A stretch of DNA of 64,000 nt from Roseburia rectibacter (GTDB lineage: Bacteria > Bacillota > Clostridia > Lachnospirales > Lachnospiraceae), in NCBI RefSeq assembly GCF_014287515.2, contig NZ_CP092473.1:3569501-3633500 (forward strand), in the 5' to 3' direction. How positions within the stretch are numbered: the stretch's first letter is position 1; every line of letters begins with the position of its first letter. The position numbers were made by a program, and so were the translations under genes. This document shows, in pieces, positions 8,355-15,659 of this stretch. The notes beneath the pieces were generated by a model. The model had not been told where the DNA came from. It ran no database searches and saw nothing but the letters and a program-made list of their open reading frames with translations.

Positions 8355-8729
8355 TTATTTTACAGCAATAGCCTCAATCTCAAGCATAACATCTTTGGGC
8401 AGACGTGCAACTTCCACACAGCTTCTGGATGGAAATGCTCCGTCAAAAAATGTTGCATATACTTCGTTAATTGCACCAAAATCATTCATCTCTTTGATAA
8501 AAACAGTCGTCTTAACAACATTTGCCATACTGGTTCCAGCTGCTTCCAACAGATTAGAAAGGTTTGTCAGTGCCTGTTTTGCCTGTGCAACAGAACCTTC
8601 CGGGATTTCACCGGTTTCCGGTACAACCGGAATAATGCCTGATGTATAAACCATTCCATTTACTTCGATCGCCTGTGAATATGGTCCAATTGCTGCCGGT
8701 GCCTTGTCTGTACTGATGACTTTTTTCAT
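8355..8729 (-). CDS. ridA: RidA family reactive intermediate deaminase
   Basis: 124 residues, the normal RidA length. It hydrolyses reactive enamines/imines released by PLP enzymes. The family signatures IGPYSQAIEVNGMVYTSG near the N-terminus and RSCVEVARLP near the C-terminus are present; the Arg in the latter is the catalytic arginine of the family. It has its own ribosome site and ends at the shared terminator. Confidence 0.92.
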   Translation of the reverse strand: MKKVISTDKAPAAIGPYSQAIEVNGMVYTSGIIPVVPETGEIPEGSVAQAKQALTNLSNLLEAAGTSMANVVKTTVFIKEMNDFGAINEVYATFFDGAFPSRSCVEVARLPKDVMLEIEAIAVK

Positions 8730-8831
8730 AATATTTTCCTTCTTTCTGTCAATTTTTTCCTATCATAGCATATGCTTTTAAATTAATCAATTTTACGGAT
8801 CGATTTTTCATTGATCTCTATCCGGCGTTCT

Positions 8832-9620
8832 TTATAAAGTCTTCCCGACCGCTCTCTTGAACGCATTCTTGCTAAGGCCAGTCTCTCTCTTGATGACCTC
8901 CGGTGAAGATTTGTCCGTAAATGGGAGCACACCTGCAAATTCTTCAATCACCTGCATGACCTTTTTGGCATCTGCATCCATCTGAAGATAGGCTTTCTGC
9001 CGCATCGTAATATCTAATTTCCCATCAGGCTTTACATTGGTCACGGTTGCCTCGATGACATCACCGATACGGAGCGTGCTATGATCTTCAAAAGATGGAA
9101 GCATGGCGGAATACTGATCATCTACCGCAACAAATGTTCCAAAATTATCGCTGAACTCATAGACACGGCCATTTACAATATCGCCGGTATGATACGGTGA
9201 TTCCAGTGACAGAAGATCATACAGATGCTTCATGCTTGCACACAGACGTCTGCTCTTATCAATGTATAACGTCACTAAAATCTCATCTTCCGGCTGAACC
9301 TTAACGGTCATCTCTTTATAAGGAAGAAACAGATCTTTTTCCAGTCCCCAGTCTAAAAATGCACCAATCTTTCCGACCTCTTTTACAGTCAGCACCGCAA
9401 GTCCACCCAATGTCAGCTTAGGTGCATTTGTCGTCGCAATGAGCCTGTCTTTGGAATCTTTATATAAAAACACCCGGAGTTCTTCTCCGATCTTCGTTCC
9501 TTCCGGCACCTGTTTTTCCGGCAGCAGCACACGGGTCTCATCCTCCATATGTTCTGCAAGATATACGCCAAATTCTACTTTTTTTATTACAACAAGTTTC
9601 TGATATTCACCTAATCTCAT
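8832..9620 (-). CDS. CvfB-like S1 RNA-binding protein
   Basis: 262 residues with the CvfB/YitL layout: several S1-like beta-barrel segments (GKIGAFLDWGLEKDLFLPYKEM; GDIVNGRVYEF) and a C-terminal winged helix (LPFTDKSSPEVIKRETGLS). Family members affect virulence gene expression or ribosome function. The stop of the downstream-oriented thioesterase gene is 4 bp before its start, so the two form an operon. Confidence 0.88.
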   Translation of the reverse strand: MRLGEYQKLVVIKKVEFGVYLAEHMEDETRVLLPEKQVPEGTKIGEELRVFLYKDSKDRLIATTNAPKLTLGGLAVLTVKEVGKIGAFLDWGLEKDLFLPYKEMTVKVQPEDEILVTLYIDKSRRLCASMKHLYDLLSLESPYHTGDIVNGRVYEFSDNFGTFVAVDDQYSAMLPSFEDHSTLRIGDVIEATVTNVKPDGKLDITMRQKAYLQMDADAKKVMQVIEEFAGVLPFTDKSSPEVIKRETGLSKNAFKRAVGKTL

Positions 9621-9623
9621 ATT

Positions 9624-10367
9624 TTATGACTGCCTTTCTTTTTTCTGAATCTGAAAGCAGATGACCGCATATGGTGCACCTTTTTCATCCGCAAGAGTAA
9701 CTGTGATCTCTTTCCCTTCCATCGTGACAACCGGATACAACATGTCTCCTAACATTGCCGACTTACGATACTCCGCACGAAGTCCGCAAACCACAACCTG
9801 TTCCGGCAGATACTCTTCCGCTACCAGAATGTATTTGCCATTATTCATATGATGATTTGTATCGATATAAAAACGTGAGACACGTACCGGTTCCTTTTTC
9901 ACACTTTTCTTTACCGCATCATCTGGTAAACTGATTTTCCGGTCTGCCCATTCTCCCGGTATCTCATCATTAATCTCCGGTGTATAAATTTCTTTCATCC
10001 GCTCTGATATGCGCGCCGGCCGCATTTTTTCTGTGTCCATAAACACCCATACTGAATTTGCCTCAGCAAATATTATACCATCGTCTCCCTCAATCCGAAA
10101 ATTCCGGTATCCATAAAATCCACGGAATGCATACGGCCATGTACTGACCTTAATATGCTGCCCCATCTGCGGATATCTGTAAATTTTTATCTCCCAGGAA
10201 GATAGTACCCATGCCACCTGTTCTTTCGCAAGATAATCCACACCAATTTCCAGATCCTCAGACTGAAAAGTGCAGCAATCCTGCAGATAATCCAGTAATG
10301 ACGGTAATGTCAGTTCTTTTTCACTGTTCACTTCACTGTAACGCACACGGCTGTTAAAACTATACAT
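9624..10367 (-). CDS. Acyl-ACP thioesterase
   Basis: About 247 residues in two hot-dog repeats, as in bacterial FatA/FatB-like thioesterases that release fatty acids from acyl-ACP. The family motif FYIDTNHHMNNGKYI marks the second repeat with its Asn/His active-site region. The start at 10367 has GAGG 6 nt upstream; the ATG at 10379 has no suitable spacing. Coupled to the CvfB-like gene. Confidence 0.87.
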   Translation of the reverse strand: MYSFNSRVRYSEVNSEKELTLPSLLDYLQDCCTFQSEDLEIGVDYLAKEQVAWVLSSWEIKIYRYPQMGQHIKVSTWPYAFRGFYGYRNFRIEGDDGIIFAEANSVWVFMDTEKMRPARISERMKEIYTPEINDEIPGEWADRKISLPDDAVKKSVKKEPVRVSRFYIDTNHHMNNGKYILVAEEYLPEQVVVCGLRAEYRKSAMLGDMLYPVVTMEGKEITVTLADEKGAPYAVICFQIQKKERQS

Positions 10368-10554
10368 AAAATGCCTCATTTCCAGGTATTTTTAAACTTC
10401 TCTGACTGATTTGCTGTATTGTTCTTTTGTTATGCTACCACATTTTGAGGCGTTATGGTAGGGATATTAAAAATTTTCTGCCTGCAGCCGTATATCCTGC
10501 CCGTAAGGCTTTTTATGTAACAAGGAATTTCAACGAAATTTCCTATTGCACAAA

Positions 10555-10637
10555 AAACCTCAACAGTTCTCACTGCTGAGGTCTTATTAGCAGGGCTACA
10601 AGGATTCGAACCTTGAAATGACGGAGTCAGAGTCCGT
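10555..10637 (-). pseudogene. Duplicated tRNA-Gln 3' end with terminator (island boundary)
   Basis: Bases 10591-10637 are identical to the last 47 nt of the intact tRNA-Gln at 14565-14611: acceptor 3' strand, T arm and anticodon arm. The 5' half is missing. The adjoining CCTCA...TGAGG terminator is also duplicated with a few changes. This is the expected distal attachment site of an element integrated at the tRNA 3' end. From 10380 to 10554 there is only a diverged copy of an intergenic repeat. Confidence 0.85.
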
Positions 10638-10694
10638 AATGTCAGGGGTTGTTCTGCCTGTAAAATCAAGGGTTGTAAGGGTGGGATGGGAGAA

Positions 10695-10718
10695 ATTGAC
10701 CTATTGATTGACCAATCC
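10695..10718. repeat. 24-bp direct repeat, left copy
   Basis: Two tandem TTGACC half-repeats. It matches 14363-14386 at 21 of 24 positions in the same orientation, just inside the opposite end of the island. Possibly an integrase arm site or a recombination scar. Confidence 0.6.
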
Positions 10719-10732
10719 GCATTTACTATACA

Positions 10733-11137
10733 TTATTCAATAACTGCATTCTCTCTTAAATATGCTTTTATCGCCTCTAATATATTTCCAGCTGCTTCCA
10801 TTTGTTCCGCTACCTCTTCATTTGATGCAATATAAAAATCATCATAATCACTCGTTTCTCTTTTTTTCTGGAGGCGCGCAAGCAAACGACCTATTTCTCT
10901 AGGGAAAATACCTGCTGCAACATATTCTTTATTAAAATAAGCAACGACATCTTTATGCCTCTTAAAATCCGTATCTGCTAAAGCCAACACAGCCTTCACA
11001 GCATAAAATGCCGCATAATATGATCTGTTAATCGCATCTTTAAACAAATGATTTTCCATACACAACTGTGCACTTCTTTTTGTATCTTCTGCCTGAGACA
11101 CTCTATACAGACACAAATCTTTTTGTTTATCTGTCAT
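10733..11137 (-). CDS. HEPN-domain toxin-like protein
   Basis: 134 residues, a four-helix HEPN protein with the INRSYYAAFYAVKAVLAL helix typical of the family and a C-terminal SDYDDFY region. In HEPN/MNT pairs the HEPN protein is an RNase-like toxin. A clear R-x4-6-H catalytic motif is not obvious here, so activity is uncertain. Its start overlaps the MNT stop by 4 bp (11134-11137), the standard arrangement. It is the first complete gene inside the tRNA-Gln island. Confidence 0.85.
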   Translation of the reverse strand: MTDKQKDLCLYRVSQAEDTKRSAQLCMENHLFKDAINRSYYAAFYAVKAVLALADTDFKRHKDVVAYFNKEYVAAGIFPREIGRLLARLQKKRETSDYDDFYIASNEEVAEQMEAAGNILEAIKAYLRENAVIE

Positions 11138-11466
11138 GCAACCTGCACCCCTTCTGTTTTTACATTACGATAAAATGGAAGTGTATCTGACCAATATTCA
11201 AAAAATTCCTGATTTTTAATAACCGGCGAAAGCACTTTCCCATATTTTAACTCTAAATCAAATGCATCATCATATATATGGTTCTCAGATTGTTTTATCT
11301 GATTTTCTGATAGAGTTACCAAAATCATAATATCAATATCCGAACTCTCATTATAATCTCCTCTGGCATATGAACCATACACTATAATACTTTTCAGATT
11401 TTTCCCAAAATATTGTTTTACGAGTGTTACAAACTCATCCAATTCAGATTGAATTCCTTGTGGCAT
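11134..11466 (-). CDS. MNT-type nucleotidyltransferase antitoxin
   Basis: 110 residues with the minimal nucleotidyltransferase motif GSYARGDYNESSDIDIMI, including both Asp metal ligands. MntA-type antitoxins AMPylate their HEPN partner on Tyr to neutralise it; that mechanism is known for relatives and inferred here. Translated just upstream of and overlapping the HEPN gene. Confidence 0.88.
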   Translation of the reverse strand: MPQGIQSELDEFVTLVKQYFGKNLKSIIVYGSYARGDYNESSDIDIMILVTLSENQIKQSENHIYDDAFDLELKYGKVLSPVIKNQEFFEYWSDTLPFYRNVKTEGVQVA

Positions 11467-11734
11467 GTTCTTTCACCTTCTTTCCTTCCATTTTCTTATC
11501 TAATGCCGCCCGCCCTTTCTTTCAATAAAATATGTTTCATTTCTACACTTATTATTATATGCTATTTTTATGTCCTTTACAATACGAACCCCTTTCAATG
11601 ATACTCCCAAAACATACATCTCCCCACACACCAGTAAAATAAAACAAAAGGCAGGGCTACAAGGACATATTATTCATCGTAATATCTTTTCCGTTAAATA
11701 TATAGATAACGTTACTCATTGCATTCGCCATTTT

Positions 11735-11983
11735 CTACATACCTTTACTAATAAGTTTCCAATACCCATTATTTTCTATATATTTTTCGTAATTCACATC
11801 ACTCCAATTCTCCTTTCTATGATTTTTCCACTCAGCTTCACTTAGTCTAAAACGGCTTGCGCTTGATATGAAACTATTCATTGTTATCAAATATCTCCTT
11901 TTCTCATCCTCATCTAAATCAAATGATTGAAACAAGTCAATTATTTCCTTCGGAAAGTTTTTTTGGGAAAATATATATATAAC
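11735..11983 (-). pseudogene. C-terminal fragment of a gene cut by an IS
   Basis: An open frame without a normal start runs from the IS boundary region to a stop at 11735 (ending NGYWKLISKGM). It can only be read from a TTG at 11935 or as an extension to 11983, where a stop lies 4 bp from the IS inverted repeat. The product is Asp/Glu/Lys-rich and not recognised. No matching N-terminal part is present beyond the IS, so the missing part was probably lost. The 11467-11734 spacer shows no gene. Confidence 0.55.
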
Positions 11984-11987
11984 CTAT

Positions 11988-13630
11988 ATTATTCACGGCA
12001 CAGCCGTGAAAGTGGCTGAAAACCACATAGTTTCTATATTTTAACTGAATATTGCTTTTCACCTATCAGATGAATGAAAAAAGAGCATCCATTTGTGGTA
12101 AAATTAAGGTGTCGAATCTTAAAAAATAACCCAAAGGAGCCCTTTATGAGTATTGTAAACACCTTAGCCTTAGAAAGCAATAGACAGATAAAAATAAATT
12201 TTGATGGAGGAGATCTCTCCTCCGATGCAGGTCTGCTTCTTATCAAAGAATTCATAAGCAAGCTTGGTATTGATAAGCTTTTAGACAAAACTTTCAAGAC
12301 CAATGATCCTGCATTATTCAGATATCACACGGATCAGAAAAATCTGCTCCAGATGATATATATGATCATTGCCGGTTATTTCGAAGATGATGCTTCCGAT
12401 GAACTGACCAATGATCCGGTATTCAAGTCTGTACTTGAAAAAGATGCGCTTGCATCACAGCCTACGGTATCGAGATTCTTTAACCGTATGGATGAAGATA
12501 CCTTAAACCAGTTCCTTGCGATTGCCAGAGTGCTTCGGAAGAAAATTTACAGTATTCAGATGCCATCGGCTGTTATTCTGGATCTGGATTCCACCCTTCT
12601 TGATGCATACGGCAGACAGGAAGGCAGAGCCTTTAACTTTCATTATCAAAGCAATGGTTATCATCCGCTTGTCTGTTATGACGGAATGACTGGAGATCTG
12701 ATAAAAGTACAGCTTCGTGATGGAACACAGTATTCCTGTACAGGAGTGGTTGACTTCCTGCAGCCGATACTGGATGAATACCAGAATGATTATCCTGCAA
12801 TCCGTATTCTGCTTCGTGGTGATAGTGGTTTTGCGACTCCTGATCTTTATAAGCAGTGTGAAGAAAACGGCACAAGCTATGTGATCCGGCTGAAGGAGAA
12901 TGGTCTTCTCCGTGAAAAAGCATCCTATTTTGTGGATGAACTTAATGAAATCACCAGAAATAACAAAGTGGATTATGCGGTAGTTTATGGTGAATTCATG
13001 TACAAAGCAAAGTCATGGCCTTATGAAAGGCGTGTGGTATGCAAGGTTGAAAAGCCGGAAAACCAGATGGTTTACATGTACACATTTGTTGTCACAAACA
13101 TGGATTCCGCACCAGAGTATCTTATCAAATTTTACTGCAAGCGAGGTCTGATGGAAAACTTTATCAAAGAAAGCAAATCCGGTTTTGATTTTGCTTCCGT
13201 AAGCAGTCATACCAGAATCGTAAATGCAAACAGACTTCAGGTACACGCTCTTGCGTATAACATATTTAATTGGTTTAGACGATTGGCGTTATCAGCAAAC
13301 ATGCGAAAACAACGCATAGATACCGTCCGTTTAAAACTGCTGAAGATTGCTGCAAAAGTAATTCGTTCAGCAAGATATATCACATTCAAGCTGTGTAGCA
13401 GCTGCCCTTATAAGAATGAATTCTATGAGACACTTTCAAATATCGGTAAGCTGAATGTACAGCTGGAATAGCAACTATTAACGAACCTTGACAGCTTAAT
13501 AACCGCTCAGGACTCTGCTACAGGGATTTTATACCCTTTTTGGAGATTGGTTGAGCGATGTTTAGGCTACATGGGTCAATTTGGGGATTCATGGTACAGT
13601 TATCAGTTCAGATACTGTTCCGTGAATAAT
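11988..13630. mobile_element. IS1380-like insertion sequence
   Basis: 1,643 bp between imperfect inverted repeats ATTATTCACGGCACAG (11988-12003) and, in complement, ATTATTCACGGAACAG (13630-13615). It contains a single transposase gene. No convincing target duplication is visible at the flanks, so the insertion may have been followed by a deletion. Confidence 0.8.
12146..13471 (+). CDS. IS1380-family transposase
   Basis: About 441 residues from the ATG at 12146, which has AAAGGAG 6 nt upstream; the longer frame to 12074 is not needed. N-terminal DGGDLSSDAGLLLIKEF is typical of the IS1380 group. Likely DDE triad: D in VILDLDSTLLD (about 146-148), D in LLRGDSGF (about 226) and E in GLMENFIKESK (about 337). 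It appears intact and full length. Confidence 0.9.
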   Translation: MSIVNTLALESNRQIKINFDGGDLSSDAGLLLIKEFISKLGIDKLLDKTFKTNDPALFRYHTDQKNLLQMIYMIIAGYFEDDASDELTNDPVFKSVLEKDALASQPTVSRFFNRMDEDTLNQFLAIARVLRKKIYSIQMPSAVILDLDSTLLDAYGRQEGRAFNFHYQSNGYHPLVCYDGMTGDLIKVQLRDGTQYSCTGVVDFLQPILDEYQNDYPAIRILLRGDSGFATPDLYKQCEENGTSYVIRLKENGLLREKASYFVDELNEITRNNKVDYAVVYGEFMYKAKSWPYERRVVCKVEKPENQMVYMYTFVVTNMDSAPEYLIKFYCKRGLMENFIKESKSGFDFASVSSHTRIVNANRLQVHALAYNIFNWFRRLALSANMRKQRIDTVRLKLLKIAAKVIRSARYITFKLCSSCPYKNEFYETLSNIGKLNVQLE

Positions 13631-13717
13631 TCAGGATTACTTATTTGTTTGCAAAAAATAAAAAATAATTTTCAAACATAAATGTAATACAATAATAAAG
13701 GAAGGATTTTTATAATC

Positions 13718-13906
13718 ATGTTCAACAGCTACGATGGTTTAATAACCATTGATGATCTCTGCGACATGCTCGCAATTGGAAAAAATACTGCATACCATCT
13801 GTTAAACACCAATCAGATCCATGCATTTAGAATCGGAAGAATATGGAAAATTCCACGAGATGCGGTTTCAGAATATGTTTTAAGAAACAGCAGCCTGACT
13901 AAATAA
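13718..13906 (+). CDS. Excisionase-family helix-turn-helix protein
   Basis: 62 residues, an MerR-like/HTH_17 fold: TIDDLCDMLAIGKNTAYHLL followed by a wing with RIGRIWKIPRDAV. Such proteins act as excisionases or regulators of integrated elements. AAGGAAGG precedes the ATG. Its presence in an island without a visible integrase suggests the integrase gene has been lost. Confidence 0.72.
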   Translation: MFNSYDGLITIDDLCDMLAIGKNTAYHLLNTNQIHAFRIGRIWKIPRDAVSEYVLRNSSLTK

Positions 13907-13914
13907 CACAGCTT

Positions 13915-14026
13915 CTCTTTCACGCTCTAGCGGTGCTGTTTACAACTAACTTCTTTTCCGCGAGATTGCACATCCTGCCCGGAGGGCTTTTTGATTCATG
14001 GGACGTATTTTCCTATGAATTAAAAA
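13915..14026 (+). repeat. Dispersed intergenic repeat, copy with terminator hairpin
   Basis: About 110 bp closely similar to 54691-54793. It contains a GCCCGGAGGGC hairpin followed by five T, and ends in a palindrome around TCATGGGA/TCCTATGA. It may act as the terminator of the HTH gene. Confidence 0.75.
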
Positions 14027-14115
14027 TAACCCTGACAGCATCTTCATCACTGGCAGGGTTCACTTACAAAATTAATTTATGATATTGCAATTAACCTATT
14101 TAATTTCTAATAACA

Positions 14116-14388
14116 TCATTTTTCATAAATCTTTACCCCGGTTTCTGCGATCTCATGGTCAATTTCCGTTCCCTTCTCCACGTGAGAAACATCAAAAACA
14201 TCCATTTTCCTATCTAATGCCGCCCGCAATGCCTCAATCAATCCAACAAACTTTAAACCTTTTAGTCCACTGTCGACCAATAAATCCACATCACTTGATG
14301 CATTTGCGCTGCCCTTTCCATATCCCTCGCACCAGTAAAATCTATGTTTCCCGGCATTTTCGATTGACCTATGAATTGACCTATCCAT
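14116..14388 (-). pseudogene. Decayed MNT nucleotidyltransferase remnant
   Basis: 90 codons in which the second half is a good MNT domain (ANASSDVDLLVDSGLKGL and a C-terminal IETGVKIYE-type end). The normal GS-x10-D start is altered: EGYGKG replaces GSYARG and the N-terminal helix is replaced by sequence read through the 24-bp direct repeat. No HEPN partner adjoins it. It is therefore probably a 5'-truncated, inactive antitoxin relic. Confidence 0.65.
14363..14386. repeat. 24-bp direct repeat, right copy
   Basis: Partner of 10695-10718 (21/24 identical, same orientation), overlapping the 5' end of the MNT remnant. Confidence 0.6.
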
Positions 14389-14523
14389 TCAAATTTCCTC
14401 TTATTTTGCAGGAAATTGCCGTACTCCGTTCCTACAGAGCATTTTCCCTTTGATCCCAGCTTTTGCTGATTCATCCAGACAAAAAAGCCCGGAAAGCCGC
14501 ACAATTCTGCGTCTCTCCGGGCA

Positions 14524-14555
14524 AAAAAATAACCTCAGCAGTCTCACTGCTGAGG
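14524..14555 (-). terminator. Terminator of tRNA-Gln
   Basis: CCTCAGCAGT and ACTGCTGAGG with a 3-nt loop, followed on the minus strand by TTATTTTTTT. It is duplicated at the distal island end. Confidence 0.85.
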
Positions 14556-14564
14556 TCTTGTTAG

Positions 14565-14636
14565 CAGGGCTACAAGGATTCGAACCTTGAAATGACGGAG
14601 TCAGAGTCCGTTGCCTTACCATTTGGCGATAGCCCT
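14565..14636 (-). tRNA. tRNA-Gln (anticodon CUG)
   Basis: 72 nt without an encoded CCA. Acceptor AGGGCTA/TAGCCCT, D arm with AATGGTAA, anticodon loop CTCTGAC (CUG), T loop TTCGAAT and discriminator G. It is the intact copy at the attachment site of the 10.6-14.6 kb island. Confidence 0.95.
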
Positions 14637-14732
14637 TTATCTTGTCTCTAGCGTTTCGCGCCGTCAACAATAGCTATTATATATGAGTATAATATTTTTG
14701 TCAACTGTTTTTTTGAAAAAATTTTTAAATTT

Positions 14733-15371
14733 TTAAAAAAGTTGCAATTTTTCTCCGACCATCGCATATAACACCATCTCTCCCCAGGAAATATCAGCTT
14801 TTCCATTGGTTGCCTCGATAATTTCTTTCTCTGTCTGTTCCTGCATCCCGGATGGAACCATCAAAAGCAGCTCCACTTTTTCGGTATAAACGGTATCAAT
14901 AAGTGTCAGCCCATTTTGTGCAATCAGATACTGTAATTTTCCAAGTCCGGTATAATCCGTCCCTACGGAAAGTCTGCGTCCTTCTTTTTTATCAATAATG
15001 ACACTTGCTGCAAGTCCTTCCTGGACAGATTTCTGATATGCACGCACAAGTCCGCCCGTTCCAAGGAGCACTCCACCAAAATATCTCGTAACCACAACAG
15101 CCACATTGTGGATATCTTCTTTCAATAATACATCAAGCATCGGTCTGCCTGCTGTCTGTGCAGGTTCCCCATCATCTGAACAACGGCTCAACTCCTGTCT
15201 GTCTCCAATTACAAAAGCAGAACAGTTATGTCTGGCATCCCAGTATTTTTTTTTCATTTCTGCAATAAATGCGGTTGCTTCTTCTTCGGATGAGACAGGA
15301 CGCACTGTTGCAATAAACCTTGATTTTTTTTCTATAATCTCTGCCTCTCCACCGGCATATACTGTTTTCAT
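14733..15371 (-). CDS. YigZ/IMPACT family protein
   Basis: About 212 residues. N-terminal IMPACT fold with EKKSRFIATV, DARHNCSAFVIG, SDDGEPAQTAGRP and RYFGGVLLGTGGLVRAY, followed by a C-terminal DUF1949-like ferredoxin-type domain. Likely role in translation-linked or stress control; not experimentally defined here. The start at 15371 has GGAGGG 6 nt upstream and matches the family N-terminus. Confidence 0.92.
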   Translation of the reverse strand: MKTVYAGGEAEIIEKKSRFIATVRPVSSEEEATAFIAEMKKKYWDARHNCSAFVIGDRQELSRCSDDGEPAQTAGRPMLDVLLKEDIHNVAVVVTRYFGGVLLGTGGLVRAYQKSVQEGLAASVIIDKKEGRRLSVGTDYTGLGKLQYLIAQNGLTLIDTVYTEKVELLLMVPSGMQEQTEKEIIEATNGKADISWGEMVLYAMVGEKLQLF

Positions 15372-15574
15372 GCCTGTCCCTCCTGTCACTCATCTTTCAG
15401 ACTGTTTTCTGTCATTTTAATGAATCAAATATTTCTATATATAAATAGGTAAATCAACCTCTCACATTCTCTGCGTGTTCCTATGGTATCATGTTTTTTT
15501 TCGAAATTCAATTCTTAAAAATAAATGAAGAAAGCCTGTATTTTCAGTTTTTCCTTTATTCTGACACATTTCTT

Positions 15575-15583
15575 TGCTATAAT
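15575..15583 (+). promoter_or_regulatory. Extended -10 promoter of the PBP gene
   Basis: TGCTATAAT is a perfect extended -10 element about 75 bp upstream of the ATG. The -35 region is weak, which extended -10 promoters tolerate. Confidence 0.6.
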
Positions 15584-15659
15584 ATGATGATGGTTCGTTC
15601 TGACTATAAATAGTATTGTAATTTCATAGCTTATTTTTATTACAAAAAGGAGACCTAAA

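Noticed and set aside
14401..14670. Minus-strand ORF across tRNA-Gln
   Set aside because: The frame covers the tRNA gene and its terminator; a similar frame at 10430-10669 arises from the duplicated tRNA end.
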